The notes under the pieces are model-generated. The model made no database searches. It saw only the letters and a program-made list of their open reading frames with translations, and was not told the DNA's origin. Source: Apostichopus japonicus (Eukaryota; Echinodermata; Holothuroidea; Aspidochirotida; Stichopodidae). From it: a stretch of DNA of 64,000 nucleotides. Location: assembly GCF_037975245.1 (NCBI RefSeq), contig NC_092583.1, positions 16,764,764 to 16,828,763 of the forward strand. The letters are read 5' to 3'. This document shows, in pieces, positions 1 through 11,233 of the stretch. The position numbers were made by a program, and so were the translations under genes. The stretch's first letter is position 1. Every line of letters starts with the position of its first letter.

Positions 1-923
1 GCTATTCTGGCAACAAGAAACAAAAGTTTCAGAGTATTTAATTGTAACATACAGTAGTGTAAATATTCAATTTGAATTGCATCTTGTTAGAATTCCATAA
101 AGATGTTTATGTGTTTTAAATAAATGGTAAATATGGTATCCAGGGCAACAAGAACCACAATTTTCAGACAGATTGCATTTCATCTTTATGGATTCCAGAA
201 TGGTATACATTTAGGAATAGAAGTGCATGTGGCAATTCATACAATAATACAATTATAAATTTACATCAATTAGTATTACCCACATCTGTTTTGATGAAAT
301 GAATATTGATATAATATTGAATATTTGAGAATGAATGCATATGTTAATAAACAGGATACTATCTAGATAAGTATGTTAATAGATACTACAGCATGTAGAT
401 GGATACTTAGGACAGATGTCAATATAAGACCCACTTTTTGAGGGTAGTATTACTGTGTAGAATGACTATGTGTGTATTGTAGACAGCAGAATCCTATTTT
501 AATAATTAGTCCAGCTATTGGCTATATAGTAACCTATAAAATAAGTAAAGAACTTTGTTTAGAGGCCAACGCCACCATTATCAATATCACCTTTGAAGAA
601 ACTCTCTCCTGCCAGACATCGTAATATTTGGAGGAAACCAGAGGTGTTTTAATTGCAATTTTACTTAAAGGAACTGTTGCCAACTATTTCATTATTTCTT
701 TTTGCCGGATGGGAACATTAATACATTTACTTAACATTATACTGTGCGGAGACAGAACCCCCCCCCCCCCCCCTCAGCCAGCACCAACAATCACCTCCTT
801 GAAGGAAGCAGAGACCAAGAAACATACTCAGCTTACTATTTACACAGAACTATGTTTGTTACTTATTCTAAGTTTTCTCATTGGAGATGCCCCAATGGTA
901 AGGCAATTATTTCCAAATTTTTA

Positions 924-1002
924 TCTGATATTGAAGACATTTCATGGTAAGTTTAGCCCTAATTGTCTGATATTGAAGACCTTTAATGGTAAGTTTAGCC
1001 CT
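924..1002. repeat. 42-bp tandem duplication
   Basis: Two near-identical copies of a 42-bp unit lie head to tail, beginning at 924 and 966; each carries 'tctgatattgaagac' and then 'atggtaagtttagccct'. The rest of 1-2240 shows only a C run near 762-774, a G run near 2012-2023 and AT-rich sequence, with no supportable gene. Confidence 0.8.
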
Positions 1003-2244
1003 AAAAGCCCCTAATTAATTAAATTATTATTACTGACTGTTATTGTATTATTATTATCTGACTTTAGAACCCTGCACTCTGTTGTCAAGTGTTATTTATT
1101 TTGTCTCTGTGTCTCCTAGATAAAGCTCAGAAGGGCTCATACTCCCTGAGCATGAAGTTTCAAGATTATTAAAAATCCAGTATAAGTACATGAAAGTACA
1201 TATTTATAAATATATTTATAAATTAGGATTTCTAAATACTAAAGATTAGACTATCAAGAACCCTCGGTGGTGGATTTCCCAATACACATAGTAGTGGCAC
1301 CAGCAGAGGGACTGACAATTCTACAGCAGAATAAGTTTCTCTAAAATTGTTTGGCATACATTATTTTTCAAAACTTAGGCAAATCAATAAATTTCTATGA
1401 AGAATATAAAAATACAGAACCCTGTGCCTAAAGGTACACTGGAAGCAACTAATTTTATGTAAGTGATACCACAAGGAAAATATATTCTAATATCTTAGGA
1501 AAAGCCCATTGGCCATTTCAGCAAACTACTTGTAGCAAAAAAATAAGTCTTGCACAAAACTCTCACAATCAATGAAACTCACCCTCCCACCTCATCACTT
1601 GGCTGGAAATAAAAACTTAATTTTGTACCAACAGTTATAATTTGCTCTGCAGTGTGTGTAATCAAATCATTTGCCTAACACTGCATAGCTGGAGTAGGAT
1701 GCTGTTAAATGCTCACCTTTTCTTATTGACTGCTAGACTTCTAACCACCTTAGGTTCGCTGTCTACTAAGATTGCATTACGTTTACCATTTGCAGATTCC
1801 CAAAGTCTTCTGCATAAAAATTTTTAAATTGAAGAGTGAAACATAAGAAATTCAAGATCATGCAAATTTCAACATGTGCACCTTGATGCTTTACATTAAG
1901 CTTGGATGTGATTACTATATACAGTAGGTGTGTTTGATGTTAACCTGAATAAACCAAGAGAATGAGCAGAACAATCAGCAAAGCCTGACGAGAGGGTGTA
2001 TTGGGACAGGATGGGGGGGGGGGGGTGGGGATACCACCTCAGGATTTCTGTTCAAATAGGGGGTTGGGTAATTATGTAATATAGGATAATTTAATTCTCA
2101 TTTTCATAATTAAGGAAAATGAAGACCTCAAAAAAAGGGGACCACTTTACCAGCAATGTAATTGTCCCTTGGTAGAAACCTGGCTCTCAATACCACTGCC
2201 ATTAGTAACTGCTCACCAAATTGAAACAAAATGAAAATGGCTAC

Positions 2245-2337
2245 TTGCATTGGTTCTTTGCTTCCATCTAACAGCTCAAACAGGGCACTCCCAACTTGAT
2301 TGCCACATTGTCCGACAAATATTGGTACACAAGACAT
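2245..2337 (-). CDS. Tubulin-family N-terminal exon (delta-tubulin-like), partial
   Basis: The minus-strand reading frame starting with ATG at 2337 carries the tubulin signature GQCGNQVG at residues 9-16, followed by SALFELL. In tubulins this box lies right after the first beta strand and binds the guanine nucleotide. The short lead before the box and the non-alpha/beta context resemble delta-tubulin more than alpha or beta; this is a judgement by eye. An in-frame ATG 24 bases upstream (2361) is possible. I end the exon at a weak donor (CAA then GTAGCC), phase 0; the open frame itself runs on to 2128. Remaining exons would lie at lower coordinates or outside the window, and I could not find them in 1-2240. 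It could also be a processed or orphan fragment. Confidence 0.5.
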
Positions 2338-2989
2338 CACTGGAATAACATTCTTGCACACACAACTTTAAAACTAAGTTGGAAGCAGAGAAAGTTATGC
2401 CTATTTGCCAAATATTAATTCTCCACTGTAGGTAATAATAAAGAAATAGAGAAAACTATATAATTAACATGACTCCATTGTGAAACATTTGCACAAAGCC
2501 TTAGCCATAAAAGGTAGTTTCTTGTGAAAATCTTTAATATAACTTAGTCCCTGTGAAATACAAGGATAAATGCCTGGGGAAAAAAGAAAACCAAAACTAA
2601 AAGAGAAATAAAGGAGATAAGACTTAGTTGAAAGAACAGAGTAATCAAACTTAAATATGTAGAGGATGATCACTTTTATATAGTACTTTCTACTGTTGTT
2701 ATCAACATACTGAAAGTGTAAGGGATATCAACGCTGCAGTCTGCATGTAATGCTCATGCCGTATAATCTTGTGGTATCATTCTCTTCCACTAGGAGAAAA
2801 GTATGGTAAAGTAAGTGTAGCCTATCTGAAGCATAATCTGCAAGGCTTAATCTCTCTAGCTTACCTGTAAAAAAATAACTTTGGTGGTTTGCACAAAGGA
2901 AACAAATTTCATTACACAACTTTGTTGGGAAGCAAACTCTCCATCTCTACAAGATCAAAACACTAATGTAACTGGTGCCTTTACAATAA

Positions 2990-3565
2990 GGTGACCATAT
3001 TTTTTCCAGGATATCCAGGGATGTGATATTGCTATTGACCCCCCACCCCTCCTCCCATGTTGATATCAAGGTTTAGTACCTACATTGTACCTTTAAAGGG
3101 AAAGGTGGAATTTTGATGATGACTCAGTGTTTGGCAAGTTCTGTTTCAATGGCGATGCTCAATGCCCAAGTTTGCAGCATGTCACTTAGAATCAACTATT
3201 TTAGATAAATAGCCACAGCCAAACCATAGGTATATGGAAGCATTCATCACTTTATACAACATGATGCTTTCTTGTGAAAGTATGGCCTGGACAGGCTATA
3301 AAGTTATACAATGATCTGATTGCAGTTATCTGTGAACCAAGAATAAAATTTACATTGTAAACAATCACTGCTTAGGTTAAGTTGTCTGCTCTACAAACAT
3401 GTGGCCAAACATGTAAAATTGAAATAATATGTGGCCGGATTTCAAATCTGTGTATATCCGCATGACAACACATAAAATCTTGGGACATTTCCAGGGAAGC
3501 TTTCAATCCAGGGACAGTAAGTGAAATCCGGAGATTGTACCAGAAATCAGGGACATCTGGTCACC
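2990..3565. mobile_element. Terminal-inverted-repeat DNA element, copy 1
   Basis: The stretch begins 'ggtgaccata' and ends with the inverse 'tggtcacc', with further complementary bases (ggacatc next to the right end). The inside resembles the stretch at 22606-23262: both contain a 'gaccccncaccccnnccc' tract followed by 'gttgatatcaaggtttagtac' or close variants, in the same order. No target-site duplication is clear and there is no coding frame, so this is an old non-autonomous copy. Confidence 0.55.
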
Positions 3566-3695
3566 ATATTTTACTGCTAATTTAGCCGTGCTATTCTTAA
3601 ATTCTCCTGTTAAGTGACATACCATTTATTACAAGTACTAGAACTGAAGGTCTGTTTTAACTTCTAACGTTACTCTACTAGTCATAGTAACTACA

Positions 3696-4467
3696 GGGTT
3701 TCAGTTATTCTCCGCACATGGTACTTTCCGCTGATTACCGCTGATTACTTTCCGCTGAAAAATTTCTTGTACGGAAAGGAATGGCCATTCCCACTTACAT
3801 GTACACTACAGTTTTCTTTCAATTTAGGATACCAAATTCAGGATGATGAAACTAACATGAGAAAGTATCAAAGAAAGTTGATAAGCATGGTTAGACTGAG
3901 TTCACTTCAGGAAAGATAAGCTGCTTATAATTTACTGGAGGCATGGGTGTATGTAATTAAGGATTACGTAAAGAAGTAAAAGGTGGTGGCGGTTGAAGTA
4001 AACGAATTTTATCAAAAGAATACAACAGGTTAATGAGAAAATATCACCAAAAATGTTCCCTTAAGTATGAAACTTTGAAAGGATGAAACGTAAATTGTTA
4101 CGACAGCTCACCTTTTTCACCTCATGCCATATCGAAAACTACCACCAAATAAGGTGGCGCTGTTTAACTAAATAATTAATGCCGCCACTGGACTAAATAA
4201 TCATTCCTCTTCCGAACCTAAGCTATCCTAATAATAATGTAGTCTCGGAGCTAAATTCTATCCTGCTACAGTCAACTTCTATCTTCTCTGTCCACCTAAG
4301 TCATTTCAATGTGCCTAATCAGTTCAGTAAGCCATTCTGCTCCTCCAAAATAAAAACCGGTATTTTTACATCGACAAAACGTTCGAATTTCTGCTGATAA
4401 ATTTGTTGTGCGGAAAGCACCGTCTTGTGTCAGCAGAAAGTACTGTGTGTGAAGAATAAGGGTACCC
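3696..4467. mobile_element. Non-autonomous TIR transposon (about 770 bp)
   Basis: The left end (ttattctccgcacatggtac, then tttccgctga) and the reverse complement of the right end (ttattcttcacacacagtac, then tttctgctga) match over about 30 bp. Further inside, 'gcggaaag' and 'gctgataaattt' style motifs recur in inverted order. No transposase frame is present. A target-site duplication could not be identified. Confidence 0.55.
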
Positions 4468-5117
4468 ATACTAGAGCACTTGGCCTAATAGGTCAGGTTA
4501 ATTACTCCAGTCCTATGCCTGAGTGAGCATGGAGCAATGATATAACCTAGCCTTTCAACTTCAAGTTGGCAGTAGGAGCACAGGGGTTCCCAACGTTTGT
4601 AACACAGTAGTAAGGCATAGGGATAACTTTAGTAAAATACCAGCTTAGGCTTATATCAATGATTAATGACTAGCCTAGGAGACTTACATTTAACGTTACG
4701 CCTAAGCTAGGCCTAGTATTAGTAGTAGTAGTAAAACTAGTACTACTGCAGTAGGACAGAAGTTTTACCTTTTTTGCCAGGTCGCACACGCAAGGGTTCA
4801 ACATCAACTGTTAACTTGGAATTGTGGCAGTTCCCACGTCCATTTATTTAATTTATTTGTACATTTATTTATTTAATTGTATGTCACAAACTTAGCCTAC
4901 AACTGATATTAGGTTTCCAACGATTGGAACAGGTGCCTACTTAGTACTTATCACTTCCTTTAAAGTTTCGCGCTACTGGTATTGTGTAAACCTAGTCGCG
5001 GTTGACACTTACATTTACGTACATGTGTCTTTGCTCTATCCGTTTCCTTGGAAACTAAACCAAAACGAGTCTGCACATTTCTCAAAAAGCGTAAGAGTAC
5101 ACCTTGCCTACTGTGGC

Positions 5118-5159
5118 GCACTGAACTAAAAATAAAATAAAGTTATTTTAGTTCAGTGC
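5118..5159. repeat. Perfect 14-bp inverted repeat with 14-bp loop
   Basis: The sequence 'gcactgaactaaaa' at 5118-5131 is exactly complementary to 5146-5159. It could form a hairpin or be a small MITE remnant. The surrounding 4470-6200 contains no gene I can support. Confidence 0.6.
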
Positions 5160-6205
5160 TGTGGCCTTGAACTGATTGTGGCCATGAAATCAAACAGACA
5201 ATTGTCTCGAAAACGCCCACAAGTAAAATCTCAAAATTTAGGGACATCGAACTCTTCCAAGTTCACGTTTTAATTACCTACCTTTTGATCTACTGTATTT
5301 GTTCGCAGTCTAAGGTCCTTAAGGACATGAACATAAACTTTGAACAAATGAGCTGCATGGGGTTTCAAAAACACCAACAATTTAAAGGCTCTTTGGCCAG
5401 GACATAATATTTCGTGCCCCGTAAATTGGGAAGATTTTGTACACTTGGGGCTCGCACAAATTGTGGCATATGTCGCCTCCCACCCCCACCTCACACCTTT
5501 GTGTCCCAGCCTGACAACAGGTTAACCATAACACAGTTAGAATTATGTACGTCCACCTGAAATAAGAACCATTGGCGGGTAAAGTTCATATAAAGCCTAC
5601 TGAAATTTCAACCTTCCCTTTCTGTTTTTTTTTTCTTGGCATGTTTATATTATATATCAATCATCAATATTAGCCTAATTGTTTATGGTGCTTCCATGGT
5701 GGACTCTTGATAGTGATTTAAAGCATCTTGGAAATTTGCTGGTGAAAATTACACAACGAGAGCTACACATTGCAGGTTGAGAGATACCATACTAAAAGGT
5801 TCACCGCTCTACCTCTAAATTTGTTTCTTTCGTTTGACACGCTGATGCTACCGGTTATGTTATCACACTATGTATCACACTATAGCATGCTGATATATAA
5901 GACCACAGCCGAAATATCTTATTTTCTGGAGCCGCGACACACAGTGGATTGAGTGGTTTCCTTATGCCACAGCGGAAGTAATATAAGTAAAGAGCCATAC
6001 TTTAAGGTTTATTCCTTGCAAGAAATATGCTTTGTTTTTACCATTTCTCCCGTTTTGAATAGTTTGTTTGTTTATTTATGTTTTTATGCTAAAAGCATTT
6101 ATTAACCATCCTAGATTGGTCTCACGTTGAATATTAATTTACGGAGTGTTTCGTAAATCAGTAAACTAGTTTGTCACGTCATAGAAACTCGAGCATCGAC
6201 CAGCA

Positions 6206-6213
6206 TATATAAA
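6206..6213 (+). promoter_or_regulatory. TATA box of the ODC-like gene
   Basis: A perfect TATATAAA lies 195 bp upstream of the ODC-like start codon at 6408. A transcription start about 30 bp downstream would give a 5' leader of roughly 170 nt. The motif is seen; its use is inferred. Confidence 0.5.
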
Positions 6214-6407
6214 TGGCAAAATGTTTCGATTCTTCCACGAATCTTTTCACAGCACACATAGTTAACTCGGTTATGTAAACGGAAACACCCGGATCATCAC
6301 ATTAACCTCTTTGTGTCAAGCTTTCGGGGTGTTGGAAACACGCGGGAACAAGATAAGTTCATGAAAACACCTCGTCAACACCAGGACCATAAGCAACATA
6401 TTTTGAA

Positions 6408-9400
6408 ATGCTTCTAAGAGTGTTTCAACGATGCGGAGTTTTAAACCGTCATACCACGTCCATCTTAAAAAGGAGACAAAGTGAATTTACAGTTTGTCGA
6501 GACGATGAGAAGAAAATTGACGTCATGAGAAGACTTATACAGGAGAGATCAACTGACAAGGTAACACAAAAGGATATTGAAGATTTGTTGAAGAGAATTT
6601 AATGGAGAAATTCAGATTAAATTATAATTATATTTTATGTTCTATTGCAATTCAGTTATATTGCACGTTTGTAAAGACACCGGTATTACCCAACCTTTAT
6701 TTCCATTATGAATAGCGAACCTTTTATCGAAACAATGCACGTTATGAATAACGAACCTTATGAACAATGACCCTTATGAATAGCGGACCTTATGAATATC
6801 GGGCAGACCCCCCCCCCCCCACATAATGTACCGCTGTTATCGACTAAACTAGGAGCGTGACAGAGCTTTTTTTGCCAGCCAGAATAAGTTTTAGGTAATG
6901 CAAGAAACAAATTAGCTTCGCAACAAACAGAAAGCATCAGCAGACACTAAGAAACACGATACTGCAAGGTGACCCCAACATTTAGACAGGTTATATAGAA
7001 CTTAATGTTTTATTAGTGTGTTATTGTGTATGACGTATGTGTATAGCTGAAATTTCACTTTCCGCCACTTATAGGTGTCCTTTAATATTTTACAGCATAC
7101 AGCTGGCAACGACGCCTTTTACGTCATGGATTTAGGGTATTTTGTTAAATCAGTAATGGAATGGAAACGACTGTTGCCTCGAGTCTACCCTTATTACGCG
7201 GTTAAGGCCAACCCTGACCCCGTTTTACTGCAATTCATGACGAAATTGAAATTTGGCTACGATTGCGCCAGTATGGTATGTTGTTTCTTATTTTATAACA
7301 CCCGCCCACCACCTCTCCATTTCATGTTTTTGTTAGTATTGAGTGTTACCTCAGCTCAAGAAAAGAATTAATTTTTTATATATCTTTCTTTGTATAGATT
7401 TCCTCAAACTATGATAGGAAACGTCTTTTGTCTCTTGCAGCAAACATGACCACCAAATTAAATAATATTTAAAAAAGGAACAGAATACAATTATAATAAT
7501 ATAAATAGAATATAAAATAAAAATTCCACGGTTATCGTGAAGTGGTATGAGTTCACACAGGCCTACGTCTTGGGAGCGTCAGTAAAGGTTCGTGTGCATG
7601 CATGATCTATTAACGTACGTATACGTTTATCCTCGTAAGAGTACATTGTGACAACGTAACATGACTATAGTCAGTAGACGTATCGAGGATAAAAAAGGTA
7701 ACACCAACATTACGAAGGAAGTACGTGAAGGTGTGCTAGGAATACTATGTGGGTGGATATTTAGGACAGCTTGACCATCCCCCTCTATTTATTATTTGTA
7801 CAATGTGAGATGACAAGTGTCATAATTCAACACGTAGAAAGCAATTGCAAGTTAAACCTTACCTACCACATTGCAGTTTATGGAACGACTTTACTGGTTT
7901 TTCCTTGTATATTTTGTCTGTATGTTTATTTTGTTTTGTTTGTTTGTTGTTTGCATCAGAATGAGATAAAGATGATAACGGGCAAGGGAAACCCCCCTAC
8001 AAGGATTATCTATGCAAACACCCGTAAACAACCCTCCCATTTGAGATATGCAGAGTCAGTCGGGGTAAAGTATACCACTGTTGACGACGAAGATGAACTT
8101 CACAAGATAAAGCAAAACACCCCAAATATGAGGTAAGAATATGCAAGTATAAAGCGGGTCAATCGAACGATGTTAGCTTCCATATATTACCGCAACCGGC
8201 CTACTAAGTTACAAACCCAGTGTTCGTCCACAACATGTATGCAAGTTCCTTATCTAATAACCGCGCCCGTATGCAAGTTCCCTATCTAATATGGTTCAAC
8301 GTCTCTCTATTGGATGAAACAGTCATATTACGGCGCGCCGCCTCTCTCTCTTGAAAATATCTGCATTCTCTGCAGGATTTGTAGATCCTTCATAACAACC
8401 TCAATGAAACTACTTAAAGGTGAAAAGGTGTAACCAGTTGTAAAAAATACTAATGTAAACCATGAAAAAGTTTTCTTTCTTTTATGCGTACTACATGTTA
8501 CTGTACGGTTATTTTTAAGGTTTTATTGCAAACGGGAAAATGGGAAAATCTATTTTATCAAAATGGTCTCAGAATATTTTCATTTTCATTTTCTACAGGC
8601 TTTTACTACGGTTATCTACGTTAAACTTTTCCGCATCTCTCTCAGAGGGAATGTGTAAAAAGTTTGGTTGTTCGCAACAAGAGGCTTACAACTTGCTAAA
8701 AACGGCCAGAGAGTTGGGACTGACGGTGAATGGTGTCAGGTAAAGCACCCAAAATATTAAATATATGTATTTGTATGTATAAAATGCGTAATATTGCATA
8801 TCAGCGTTGAACTTACATTATAGTTATCATATAATGTTCGTTCCCGTCATCCATGAGTACTTCATGCATATATTATCTTCCTTCATTTACATATATAAAT
8901 TCTTCCAGTTTAGTTTATAACCTGTTTAATTCTCTCCACAGTTTTCATGTAGGTTCTGGTTGCAGCGATCCTCATGCATTTTCAAAAGCTCTACAACTCG
9001 CAAAAGAAGTATTTATGAACGGGGCTGAACTAGGTTACAATATGAATATATTGGACATTGGTGGTGGATTCGCTTCTGAAACAACTAACAATTATGGAGT
9101 TGTTGCGTTTTCGTTGGTATGTAGTTTTGTTATATCATTGTGTATGTATGACGAGCAAAGTGGGAAAGTCACCAACCCCCCCCCACCTCTCTCTCTCCCA
9201 TCCTTCCATTCCCCACCACCTCCAGAAAGAGAGGTTCAAGGACACAAGATGCGTGAATGTGACCCCACACCCCGTGCTAACTGATATGCCCTCCGGAGTA
9301 AGTGAACTGAACCAACGTTTTAATTCGGAACAGCAGTCTTTAAAGTGGGGCAGTATTTATTTTATTAATGCCATCTTAACCTTTATTTTCTTTTGACAGA

Positions 9401-11233
9401 TGGCTGACGTCATCAGAAAAGCTTTGGATGAATACTTTCCTGAAGATAATGCTGTGCAGATTATCGCAGAGCCAGGAGCCTACTTTATGATGCCATCAAC
9501 CGATTTGGTCACAAATATCATTGGAACAAAAAATAACATTGGTAAACAATCCTTCGGCTTTCAAGAACATGAAGATGGACCGGAAATCGAATACTTTATT
9601 AATGATGGAAATCAGAGCTCTCTGTTTGTTTACAACTTAGAACCGGATCTTATACCGGTGGCAAAGGTATATATGCTTCATGATTCAAAAAAGCGACTGT
9701 GAAAACATTTCGCGACGCTGCATAACTTTTCAATTTGAAGCTGCTCGGCCTTTTGGCTAAGATCATGTGCTGTATCTATTCACTAACCAAGGTCGTGATC
9801 ACATGGTCAGTCTCGATGCAAAGGGACCTTGGATGAGAGCACTAAAATGAATTGCTCAATATAATATTGTTTCCTTTTGGTAAAAGTTAACTCTTTATGT
9901 AATGCACACATATCAAGTTGAGACTATATAGAGCATTCAGTTTGAAATGAGAAATGCTACTTCTCAACTTGATAATGAAAATATAACCCTTCCATTTGTT
10001 CAATTTAAACTGTAATTAATTAAGACTGTTTTACATGAGTTTGTAACATCGTTACGACTGTCAGCAAGGAAAATACTCCCTATATGGAGAGTTATTATAA
10101 ATCAACTTTATACAACTAAAATGTGTTAGATCATTATGAACACAATAGTTTCATCATGAGCATTTATCGTATGTGGCATATTTAATTTGCTGGTAAGTAA
10201 CGAGGTTTACGATATAAAATTCCTTATGCGAGACCTAGTTACTAAACTTTGCTGGTACGAGGACGGTACTGAGCATAGGCGTAGGAGCCCAGTTTGATTG
10301 GGGGGGGGGGGGGGCTGATAACGACTTAGTCGAAAAATATAACCAACATTTTTCGCGTTCAACATGTTAATGTACATATCACATAGGCATGCATAGGTTA
10401 TTACATCGCATGCCAATTAAATACAATCATTAACCTTGTTATCACCCTTCCATATTGGTTAGAAGTTGTGGGCAAGTAATGATAATAATAATATATATAT
10501 AAGTTTAACCATTGAAAAACACACTGGTGAATTACCGAATATATAGGTGCTGGTGCAATTCAAATCACCAGGCATTTCATTCACCGAAAATTCCTTCAAA
10601 CAGTTGTTTTTGCTTTCAGTAGGTGCCCGAAAAATTCTCAGCATATTGCCCGAATTTTCGCAAACATGTTTGGTTGAGGACTGCAGCCCCCCCCCCCCCC
10701 GCCTCCTACGCCTATGGTACTGAGTGAGAATGGGGTTGATAAACTAATATTACGAGACTTATATGATCGAAACCGTCACATCTTTAGAAGAGATATAGGA
10801 TCATGGGCGGCGATCATAGGTGAGGGGGACGTGTCCCCCCCAATATTTTAGGCTCCGCTTTGATAGTAATTCGCGAATAGTAATATATATATATATATAC
10901 AAAATATCACGAAGCGCTCAAACAATTTGGGGGATGAAGTTGCTTGCCCCCCCCCCCCCAATATTTGAAACAAATCACCGCCCCTCTATAGGATCACTCC
11001 AAATACATGTTTCTCACCCTTTTTTACAGCCAGTTTCAAAAGATTATTTTGATGCGCCAACATTTAAATGTAAAATTTGGGGTCAAACATGTGATGAAGA
11101 CGTCATTATGGAGGAATGTCAACTACCCAAAATGAAAACCGGCGATTGGATACATTTTACAGGTGAAGACTATATAATTACATTTAGAAAAAAGACATAT
11201 GATGGGGTGCAAACTGATTTCATTTATTATTGA
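6408..11233 (+). CDS. ODC1: Ornithine decarboxylase-like PLP enzyme, seven exons, complete
   Basis: Exons are 6408-6560, 7096-7275, 7960-8132, 8599-8739, 8942-9116, 9400-9666 and 11030-11233. All junctions are GT-AG and phases agree (0,0,2,2,0,0), giving 430 residues. It is a fold-III, PLP-dependent group IV decarboxylase; the family makes putrescine from ornithine as the first step of polyamine synthesis. Visible hallmarks are the PLP lysine in YYAVK (K88), DCAS (D107), R173, FHVGSGC (H218), LDIGGG (254-258), AEPG (E298) and WGQTCD (C384, D385). Oddities: the phosphate-binding Arg after EPG (human R277) is Ala301, and the substrate contact human D332 is Asn353. The protein stops at IYY, so it lacks the C-terminal antizyme/proteasome tail. 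The first 25 residues have no acidic residue and several Arg/Lys, which could be a mitochondrial presequence. It may be a paralogue with another substrate, or an antizyme-inhibitor-like pseudoenzyme. A candidate AATAAA lies at 11603-11608. Confidence 0.88.
9740..9782 (+). ncRNA. U2 snRNA-like 5' fragment (pseudogene or SINE head)
   Basis: The segment 'gctgctcggccttttggcta' and the following 'agatcatgtgctgtatctattc' match the conserved 5' end of U2 snRNA (stem-loop I and the start of the branch-site recognition region) at nearly every position. The branch-recognition GUAGUA reads GCTGTA here and similarity stops soon afterwards, so it cannot be a functional U2. It lies in intron 6 of the ODC-like gene, sense strand. 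Confidence 0.6.
10274..10716. mobile_element. hAT-type MITE with G/C runs at both ends, copy 1
   Basis: Termini are 'cataggcgtaggagcc' and its near-exact inverse 'gcctcctacgcctatg'. An 8-bp target-site duplication, GTACTGAG, flanks it (10266-10273 and 10717-10724), as hAT elements make. Inside each end is a G or C run of about 14-15 bases. A second copy is at 39395-39843. There is no coding capacity. It sits in intron 6 of the ODC-like gene. Confidence 0.85.
10804..10986. mobile_element. Short MITE just upstream of ODC-like exon 7
   Basis: Inverted ends (gggcggcgat at left; atcaccgccc at right) are flanked by a direct repeat TATAGGATCA at 10794-10803 and 10987-10996. The interior contains two C runs and a (TA)n stretch. 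The right end is 43 bp from the exon 7 start, so only about 33 bp of unique sequence hold the splice acceptor. The interior 'ctccgctttgatagtaattc' links it to the repeat modules at 17440 and 42350. Confidence 0.75.

Noticed and set aside
2728-2919. Minus-strand frame preceded by TTTTTTTACAG, possible exon
   Set aside because: The acceptor is good but the 45 residues after it match nothing I know, no donor is convincing, and it lies upstream of the tubulin-like start.
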